Source: Vibrio zhanjiangensis (GTDB taxonomy: Bacteria > Pseudomonadota > Gammaproteobacteria > Enterobacterales > Vibrionaceae). From it: a stretch of 64,000 bases of DNA. The position numbers were made by a program, and so were the translations under genes. Positions 57,424 to 64,000 of this stretch are shown piece after piece. Where the stretch lies: positions 186,001-250,000 of the forward strand of contig NZ_BSPW01000024.1 of NCBI RefSeq assembly GCF_030161235.1, written 5' to 3'. The number at the start of each line of letters is the position of its first letter. Position 1 is the stretch's first letter. The notes below the pieces were generated by a model. That model did not search any database. It had not been told where the DNA came from and was given only the letters and a program-made list of their open reading frames with translations.

Positions 57424-60400
57424 GACCTTTCTAGTTGATCAGTTTCTGGCTGATGCTGAAGCTCACATAAAGGCAGGCTTTCGTTATCAGTTCAAGTCAC
57501 CAGATAGCGAGAATAGTGTGCGTTTGTACCAAGCGATGATTGCGCATTCACAAAGTAGTATTAGAGCGAGCAACGGTATCGAGCTACCATTTATTCAGTT
57601 GCCTAACTGTAAGATTGTGCCTGTTATTAACAGTGAAAATCCTGCTGAGTACCAAGGCTTTACAGAAAACTACATATCTCACCTACGTGATGAAGTTGCA
57701 AGTCAGTCAGGCTACTTGAAGGGCTGTGCCTTGGTTGTTATCCACAATAGTTCGTTGGATACCTTGATTAATTCGGCAGAAGATCTGGCTCAGCTTGGTC
57801 AAGTATGGAGCCCAGACAAGATCAAAGCGGCGATGAAAGGATTGATTGCCCAACAGGACAAAGGTCGTGATGTGTCTAATTGTCTTTTGGATGACCAGTT
57901 TGATGCGATCCTTGAGGACGGTGCGACCATGTTCGGTTTTGAATCACTGTACAAAGCGGTAGAGGACGGTGAGCTTCGTTTTAATGAGCTCGGTATGTTT
58001 GAAGACCCGCTCGTTGCAGAGATGAGTGGTAATCCAAAGCAAATTAAAAAACGTCTTGAAGACAACCGTACACTCTATGAAGAACTTTCTTTTGAAGTGG
58101 AACACTTCGGTGATCAGCTCCAGGATCGTTTGAAGTCGTTTGGTGAAAGATTCATTAACGAAAACTTCTCTGAAACTGGTGCATGGAAAGATGTTGAGTT
58201 TGAAGCGTTTCTACAAGAGAAAAAACGCAACGAACAGCAGCAACTTGTCCTTGAAGAAGAGCAAGCTAGCGAAGGCATGACCATAACTGCGCGTAATCGT
58301 GCAGAAACCAAAGCCGGTATGCGTGATCGCCACCTTATTATTGAGCTAGATGAAGGCGTCAATGACTTTGAATTGAAGTTGATTTTCCAAGGTGCAAGTA
58401 ATCTAGAAAAAAGCCAGTTTAAAATTCAACCCGCTAAAGCGCTTGGTAACCAAGAGGTGATTTCAACGTTGAATGGCCTGAAGAAAACTCGAGCAAGCTT
58501 GAAAGGAACATACAACAACGAACCCTTATTTTTTAACCTAGCGCTCAAGCGCGAGAACAAGTCTGAGGTCTACAACTTCCGCTGCCTCGTGGTTCGCAAG
58601 GGTGAATTTTACATTGAGCCATTCAAAAACATCTTCTTGATCGAGCCAGCGCCTGCGAAGCAGCGTTTAACCTTGAACATGGAAGAAAATAAGCTGTTGA
58701 TTCGATCTGAAGAGGGCACAGCTTGTTCTTTGACGGATGCAAAACAAGTGGTAGATGTAGCAGAACATTCACTGGTTGACTTTGATGCACTTGCCAATGA
58801 AGCGGATGAGATTAATTTCGCAGTAAAATCTGGTGACAACCAGCTTGAGTTCAATGTTGAAGGTGCTGTAGCGACAGACTCACTGAGCTTACCATTATTG
58901 CTTAACCGAGGGCGTTACCATAAGTTATTTAAAGATGAGTACAACGGCGAATTTTACTCTCAAAAGAGTAAAGTTAGTATTGATAACAGCGAATTCGTTG
59001 TACCCAGTGTTCGCTTAAAATTGCTGCGCTGGGAAGAAGCCTTCATCAATGACAAAGTCGTTTCTATCTCTGACTCTAACACAATTAAGTTGGATGATGT
59101 ACAAGCCATTGATGACGCCATGCATTCATCCTATGTTGAATTGTATGATTATCTTGCGCTGCGTCGTAGTACACCATCTTTAGTCTCTTGGGGTGATGAA
59201 TTTACGACACTTGTACAAAATGTAGTCGATGCAAGTCTTGCTTATTTTGAGGCGATTCCAACGGGCAGTATGCTGACCAAAGAGCAAAAAAATGCGCTGC
59301 GAATTGGTTTGGTTAAATCTGAAGGTGAAGAATATTTCTCTCCGTTCCACCCGCTAATCTTGGCTTACTATCTAAACCTACGCAAAGTGATTCGTGAAGA
59401 TGAAAGCTTCGCTAGTTTGCCAGATGTGACGTTTGAGCGCCTATCTCCAAAAGGCTTGTTGCCCTATGTCTATCATCCTCAGCACGAGTTTGCTTACAAC
59501 CTACGAGTGAAAGAAAACACATTTTGGATCAAGAGTGTCCCTCGAGAAAAGAGCTCACTGTCGTTCGTTCGTAAACTCGTCAAAGAAAAGATCGATGAGT
59601 TCCAAACCGCATTTAGTCAATTATTCACAGGTTCTGAGAAGAGCATCATCATTAACGCAGTGAATCAAGACAGCGCTGAAGAGCTATTCATGGGGCTAGT
59701 GGATTACATCCGTAGCAATCAAGAGCAAGCGGCTTCGATTCACATCAACCTTTATGATGACAAACTGACGTTCAATGCGTTCGACCGCTTTGCAGAAACC
59801 GCCAATTACGACGAACTGAAAGAGTGGTTAGAGCTGAACAAAGGCAAAATACGTGAATTGGCGGATACCATTATTGATGTCCTTCGCACCCGTTTAACCT
59901 ACAGCAAGTTTACCAATGAGCAGGCAAATAAAGACGGTCAGTCATACGCGCACCTCTCGTTCTTCCGTAATAACGACAAAGTGGATTGCTCAGACATTGC
60001 AATCGAAGACATGGCTTCGGGTATTGCATGTGATGGTCTATTAACGGGTGATGCGTCTGAGAGTAAATCTGGTTCTTACTTTACTGGCTTTGGTTTGAAG
60101 GGCACCGATTATCAAGACCACCCACACCTGATGGTCGCCAAATACGTTGGTGCTTTACTCAAGCCGGCGTTAAAACCAAACACGCAATATCACGGTGCAA
60201 ACGCAGTAGCGCTTGCAGTGAGTGAAGATTTTAAAGGTTTGCTAGAGCGCACATACGACAGCTCCATTTGGACAACCATCATTGATCCTAAAGTGACATT
60301 AGACTTCTTCCACAGCAATGAAGATGTGGTGCTGATTCACTATTCCGATCAGTACACCAGCTCATCCAGCTACGATGCGATTACCGTAACGGCGCAGCGT

Positions 60401-62545
60401 GGTCTGTTCGAAAAAGTCCTTAAGCAGGGGGATGGTGGGCAAATTAACGAGTTCAATGCTTTTAATGGCGATTGGTTGTTGAAGATGATGACCTGCGCGC
60501 CAACCATCAACAAAGAGCGTAAAGGTGTTATTGGTGCGTATAAGTTTGTGACCAGCTTAGTGCACAACTCAGACATTACTTGGGTTCCACTTTCTGTGGC
60601 AGAAATGATCCGTGTCTCAGGTAACATCGGACTGAAAATGTCAGACAGTGAATTCTCGCGTAACGTTCATGGCTACAAAAAAGGTGAGATTTCTGATGAT
60701 GTATTGCTCGTAGGCTTTAAAGGGCAAGGCATGTACTTGCTGCCAGTTGAAGTTAAAACGGGTTCAATTCCTGACTACAAAAAAGCAGTTAAACAAGCAA
60801 AAGAGTTGTTGCGTTACCTGAGCGAAGATCTGCTTGGTAATGACAACCTTGCAAGCAAACTTTATCGCGGCCTGTTCATGCGTCAAGTGCTAATGCAGGT
60901 AGACAAGTACCGCTTATACAATGTGTTCGCTCCAGACTACTTTGACGCGCTGCTAGACAACAAAGAAGAGTGGTTGAAAGGCGATTACTCGCTAGCAAAA
61001 GTCGCTGATTACCCAGACGGCTTTGTTGTGAGTCACCTTGAAGGTGCGAGCTGTTTGCAACCTGAATACCAAATGTTGGAAGGTGTGTTAACAGTTGATC
61101 TTCCGATGGCCTTGCTTCCTCGTTTGGTCGAAACGCCACTGCAAGAAGTGCTTAATGAGTTAGATATCGTAAAGCTCTGCCACGTACCGAATGAATATGT
61201 TCTTTGTGGTAAAACTCAAGCAGAAGCGCTCGAAGTAGTAAACCAAGCTTGTGTGATGAGTGACAATGTACACCAAGAAACAGGTAACTCTATGGTTGAG
61301 CTAAACACCGAAGTTGAAGAACGTCACTCTGAAGCCGAAGCAGAGCAAATAGCCCCACAGAAAAGCAACTTGGTACAAAGTGCTTTGGGAGGTATGGATA
61401 CATTTAAGTCACAACCATCGGGTACTAACTTAAATGTGCTTTTTGGTCATAATGCTTTGACGCAAGCACCGCTGAATTGGGAGCCAACCAATACCGCCAA
61501 GTTTATGAATACCAACACAGGTATCATAGGCACTATGGGGACGGGCAAAACTCAGTTTACTAAGTCGGTGATCACCCAGCTTTATCGCAATCAAGCAGAC
61601 AACGTAAATAGCGCATCAATAGGTATGCTGATTTTCGATTACAAGTCTGATTACGTAGACGATAAATTCCAGCATGCGACAGCAGGCAAAAAGTTTAATT
61701 TACATAAGCTGCCATATAACCCGCTGAGCCTATTTGGTGATACACCAATGCTGCCAGTGCATACCGCTCGAGGTTTCTCAGAGACCATGGGTAAAGCCTT
61801 CGGCTTAGGACAAAAACAGCAATTGCGTTTACGCAAGCTGGTGGGGGAAGCTTATGAGCTGGCTGGGATTCGCAAAGCAGACCCTAGTTCTTGGACAAAA
61901 GCGGCTCCAACAATCGCAGACGTTTGGGCTCTATTTATAGACACTGAGCCAGATGAGGACTCGTTATACGCGGCGCTTGAAAGCTTATATGAGCTGGAGA
62001 TCTTTGAAGACGACAACACCAAGTGTATGAGCCTTTACGATCTTGTTGATGGCATTACAGTTGTTGAGCTGGCAGGTTACCCAGCAGAAATTCAGAACCT
62101 TGTGGTCGCACTTACGTTAGACCTTTTCTACTCACAAATGCAGAAGAAAGGTAAGCCAGAAGTTCAAGGTGATTTCCGGCAAATTACCAAGATGATTTTG
62201 GTGGATGAAGCCGATAACTTTATGTCTCAAAACTTCCCAAGCTTACGCAAAATCTTGAAGGAAGGGCGCGAGTACGGCGTGGGCGTCATTCTATCAACAC
62301 AAGACATCACCCATTTCCAAACGGGTGAGAACGACTACTCAAGCTATGTGCTTACATGGGTAATTCACCGTGTTGCGAAGATTCGTCCACAAGAGCTAAA
62401 AGCGATGTTTGGTGTGAACGAGAAAGCCGAACAAGAAAAGTTGATGGAAACCATCAATAAGCTCGAGAAACATTACAGCTTATACATTGATGGAGCGAAG
62501 AAGATACTGCCAATGAGAGATAGAGCATTCTGGGAGTTAATTTAA
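57404..62545 (+). CDS. dptH: DNA phosphorothioation-dependent restriction protein DptH (HerA/FtsK-like ATPase)
   Basis: A 1713-residue protein. About 1-1350 is a long helical and beta region with no recognised catalytic motif (a Glu-rich coiled coil lies near 275-295). The C-terminal ATPase has Walker A GTMGTGKT near residue 1378, Walker B KMILVDEAD near 1595, and REYGVGVILSTQD near 1622, as in HerA/FtsK translocases. The ATG at 57404 has GGAG 9 nt upstream and overlaps dptG by 20 nt. The gene is intact with no frameshift. Confidence 0.9.
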   Translation: MSVKQFETFLVDQFLADAEAHIKAGFRYQFKSPDSENSVRLYQAMIAHSQSSIRASNGIELPFIQLPNCKIVPVINSENPAEYQGFTENYISHLRDEVASQSGYLKGCALVVIHNSSLDTLINSAEDLAQLGQVWSPDKIKAAMKGLIAQQDKGRDVSNCLLDDQFDAILEDGATMFGFESLYKAVEDGELRFNELGMFEDPLVAEMSGNPKQIKKRLEDNRTLYEELSFEVEHFGDQLQDRLKSFGERFINENFSETGAWKDVEFEAFLQEKKRNEQQQLVLEEEQASEGMTITARNRAETKAGMRDRHLIIELDEGVNDFELKLIFQGASNLEKSQFKIQPAKALGNQEVISTLNGLKKTRASLKGTYNNEPLFFNLALKRENKSEVYNFRCLVVRKGEFYIEPFKNIFLIEPAPAKQRLTLNMEENKLLIRSEEGTACSLTDAKQVVDVAEHSLVDFDALANEADEINFAVKSGDNQLEFNVEGAVATDSLSLPLLLNRGRYHKLFKDEYNGEFYSQKSKVSIDNSEFVVPSVRLKLLRWEEAFINDKVVSISDSNTIKLDDVQAIDDAMHSSYVELYDYLALRRSTPSLVSWGDEFTTLVQNVVDASLAYFEAIPTGSMLTKEQKNALRIGLVKSEGEEYFSPFHPLILAYYLNLRKVIREDESFASLPDVTFERLSPKGLLPYVYHPQHEFAYNLRVKENTFWIKSVPREKSSLSFVRKLVKEKIDEFQTAFSQLFTGSEKSIIINAVNQDSAEELFMGLVDYIRSNQEQAASIHINLYDDKLTFNAFDRFAETANYDELKEWLELNKGKIRELADTIIDVLRTRLTYSKFTNEQANKDGQSYAHLSFFRNNDKVDCSDIAIEDMASGIACDGLLTGDASESKSGSYFTGFGLKGTDYQDHPHLMVAKYVGALLKPALKPNTQYHGANAVALAVSEDFKGLLERTYDSSIWTTIIDPKVTLDFFHSNEDVVLIHYSDQYTSSSSYDAITVTAQRGLFEKVLKQGDGGQINEFNAFNGDWLLKMMTCAPTINKERKGVIGAYKFVTSLVHNSDITWVPLSVAEMIRVSGNIGLKMSDSEFSRNVHGYKKGEISDDVLLVGFKGQGMYLLPVEVKTGSIPDYKKAVKQAKELLRYLSEDLLGNDNLASKLYRGLFMRQVLMQVDKYRLYNVFAPDYFDALLDNKEEWLKGDYSLAKVADYPDGFVVSHLEGASCLQPEYQMLEGVLTVDLPMALLPRLVETPLQEVLNELDIVKLCHVPNEYVLCGKTQAEALEVVNQACVMSDNVHQETGNSMVELNTEVEERHSEAEAEQIAPQKSNLVQSALGGMDTFKSQPSGTNLNVLFGHNALTQAPLNWEPTNTAKFMNTNTGIIGTMGTGKTQFTKSVITQLYRNQADNVNSASIGMLIFDYKSDYVDDKFQHATAGKKFNLHKLPYNPLSLFGDTPMLPVHTARGFSETMGKAFGLGQKQQLRLRKLVGEAYELAGIRKADPSSWTKAAPTIADVWALFIDTEPDEDSLYAALESLYELEIFEDDNTKCMSLYDLVDGITVVELAGYPAEIQNLVVALTLDLFYSQMQKKGKPEVQGDFRQITKMILVDEADNFMSQNFPSLRKILKEGREYGVGVILSTQDITHFQTGENDYSSYVLTWVIHRVAKIRPQELKAMFGVNEKAEQEKLMETINKLEKHYSLYIDGAKKILPMRDRAFWELI

Positions 62546-62655
62546 TAATACTCTGATTTTAATGGCTATTTTAGGTTTTTTATCAATATTTGGAGCGCAT
62601 TTATTAGATTCGTATAAAATGGCGCTGCGAACACTATTTTATTTTAGGTTGTTTA

Positions 62656-63477
62656 ATGACGATAATTGATGCTATAACAAAAGTTTTGAGTGAAGCTAAA
62701 GAGCCGCTTAGTCATAAAGAAATTTATAAAAAGATTATTGATCAATCATACTACTCTTTCGGTGCTAAAGATCCTCAGGCTGTTGTCAGAAGTAAAATAA
62801 GAAAACATTGTTATGGTATAGATTTTCCAAGTGCCAGCCCCAAAAAGCTTTTTATGCAAGTTAATGGACAAGTCAGTTCAAGAAACGCTTTATACCAAGT
62901 TTGGGATGGTGAAAAGAAGGAGGTCGTTCCTGAAAATAAGATTAAAAGGGACGAGCTCCCAGAAGAGAAAATACATTCTGCCTACAGTGCACACATAAAG
63001 TCGGTCAGTGAACAACTTTTAGAATATATTAAGTTATCTGAACCTGAGTTTTTTGAATCTCTAGTAGTAAAATTGCTATTGAAAATGGGATATGGTTGGG
63101 ACCAATCCACTTCAGGGAATGTTGTCGGAGGTAAAGGCGACGAAGGTATAGATGGCATTATTAATGAGGACAAGCTTGGTTTAGAGAAAATATATATACA
63201 AGCTAAACGTTATGAAAATAATAAAGTAAGCCCTTCTGAAATTAGGGACTTTATAGGCGCTATGGCAATAAAAGGGGCTAGAAAGGGAGTTTTCTTTACG
63301 TCTTCTAAATTTACTGAGCAAGCAGCTCAACACGCACATGATGCCCAAAATATGACTATAACCCTAATTGACGGGGATTCGTTGACCGAGTTACTAGTAC
63401 AATATGGCCTCGGTGTCGCTATTGCCAAAATTTATCAAATTTTTGAAGTGGATAAAAATTTTTTTACTATTGATTAA
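62656..63477 (+). CDS. HARE-HTH / Mrr-like restriction endonuclease
   Basis: A 273-residue protein. Residues about 1-85 form a HARE-HTH-type winged helix (ITKVLSEAKEPLSHKEIYKKI, then ALYQVWDG). Residues about 125-265 form an Mrr-like PD-(D/E)xK domain with Glu131 (EPEFFE), Asp166 in GDEGIDGII and Gln182-x-Lys184 in IQAKRY. Such proteins cut modified DNA. A weak TAGG site lies upstream, 110 nt after dptH. The coding sequence is markedly more AT-rich than dptFGH, suggesting separate acquisition. Confidence 0.85.
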   Translation: MTIIDAITKVLSEAKEPLSHKEIYKKIIDQSYYSFGAKDPQAVVRSKIRKHCYGIDFPSASPKKLFMQVNGQVSSRNALYQVWDGEKKEVVPENKIKRDELPEEKIHSAYSAHIKSVSEQLLEYIKLSEPEFFESLVVKLLLKMGYGWDQSTSGNVVGGKGDEGIDGIINEDKLGLEKIYIQAKRYENNKVSPSEIRDFIGAMAIKGARKGVFFTSSKFTEQAAQHAHDAQNMTITLIDGDSLTELLVQYGLGVAIAKIYQIFEVDKNFFTID

Positions 63478-63531
63478 ATTTGGATATTATTTTTAATTTA
63501 AATCTCATATGTCAATTTTAAAGGTGGTCGG

Positions 63532-64000
63532 ATGGCTAATATAAATGACTTCAAAGTTATAAGAATTAAATCTATTAATTATTACAAGGAAGCTGAAAGA
63601 GTTTTAGATATAAAAATAACTGATCAAGTTGAGCAAGCAAGGTTTGGTTTTTATTTCTTTATTTTAGATATTCTTTATGGTGTAAATGATATCGAAGATG
63701 CGAGGGACTCTATAACCGATACTAATTTCAACTCAATTATTCTTGGTAATAGGTACGATGATGGTGGTATTGATGCTATATATATTGATGATGAAGAGAA
63801 AATAGTAAACTTATTTAACTTCAAGTATAGAGAAAAATTCAGTGCTGATTCTAGACAAAAGCTCAATGATGTTACAACATCATTGAAATATATCACAGCT
63901 TTGGCTGAAGGTGATATTAGTCACTTTTCAGGTAAACCTCGTGAATACGCAGAAAAAATAAAAGACTTATACAACTCTAATGACGTTTGGAAAACTAGGA
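63532..64000 (+). CDS. AIPR-like abortive-infection protein, 3' end outside the window
   Basis: An ATG preceded by AAGGTGG opens a frame running off the window edge; 156 codons are visible. GNRYDDGGIDAIYIDDEEK near residues 77-95 followed by NLFNFKYREKF near residues 98-108 resembles the N-terminal nuclease-like domain of AIPR (abortive phage resistance) proteins. The family is usually 550-700 residues, so most of the gene lies beyond base 64000. The region is AT-rich like the Mrr-like gene before it. Confidence 0.65.
   Translation, partial: MANINDFKVIRIKSINYYKEAERVLDIKITDQVEQARFGFYFFILDILYGVNDIEDARDSITDTNFNSIILGNRYDDGGIDAIYIDDEEKIVNLFNFKYREKFSADSRQKLNDVTTSLKYITALAEGDISHFSGKPREYAEKIKDLYNSNDVWKTR

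Overview
The window looks like a piece of the larger chromosome of a Vibrio species. Supporting signs are a monomeric NADP isocitrate dehydrogenase beside cspD-clpS-clpA, a ruvCAB / cydABX-ybgE / ybgC-tolQRAB-pal-cpoB / nadA run, two trypsin-like proteases with GlyGly-CTERM tails, a VibB-like isochorismatase, and manA next to a fructose-type PTS locus. This assignment comes from gene content and recalled Vibrio gene order, not from a database search.

Layout. 1-5.3 kb: truncated icd, cspD, clpS and clpA (the N-end-rule adaptor and unfoldase). 5.3-10.5 kb: an SDR protein, a small TIGR02647-type protein, a FocA-type formate channel, an orphan FetB-type permease and a GH36 alpha-galactosidase. 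Between focA and fetB lies a palindrome made of two inverted perfect DnaA boxes. 10.6-23.1 kb: core operons ruvC, ruvAB, cydABX-ybgE (with two perfect FNR boxes 50 bp apart upstream), ybgC-tolQRAB-pal-cpoB and nadA. 23.2-34.2 kb: accessory chromosomal genes: a DsbB-like oxidase with a 51-residue DUF5993 partner, an isolated VibB-like isochorismatase/aryl-carrier protein, DUF2000, GNAT, a K+ channel, two secreted serine proteases flanking a small lipoprotein, a YecA-family protein and a hybrid histidine kinase.

34.35-39.7 kb: a small island downstream of tRNA-Ser(GGA), bounded by an 11-bp copy of the tRNA 3' end. It holds an LRAT-family protein divergent from an XRE regulator (both with glycine-rich hydrophobic C-termini), a short HTH remnant, a DarT-DarG DNA ADP-ribosylation toxin/antitoxin pair and an unrecognised 578-residue protein with a nuclease-like D-x-D...Q-x-K motif. 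No integrase is present.

39.8-54.3 kb: a sugar-phosphate locus with manA, a PhyH-type oxygenase, an AraC regulator, and an frw-like cluster. The leftward operon carries IIC, IIB, glycyl-radical enzyme PflD, activase PflC, an RmlD-like reductase, an FsaB-type aldolase and a second IIB. The rightward operon carries an HPr-EI-IIA fusion, a UPF0303 protein and 1-phosphofructokinase. The E. coli PflD/FsaB pathway opens anhydrohexitol 6-phosphates and cleaves the 1-deoxyfructose 6-phosphate product. Here its usual reductase GldA is missing and a translationally coupled SDR gene is in the operon.

54.5-64 kb: a second defence region with dptF-dptG-dptH (phosphorothioation-dependent restriction) but no dnd modification genes in view, followed by a more AT-rich stretch with a HARE-HTH/Mrr-like endonuclease and the start of an AIPR-type abortive-infection gene that runs off the window.
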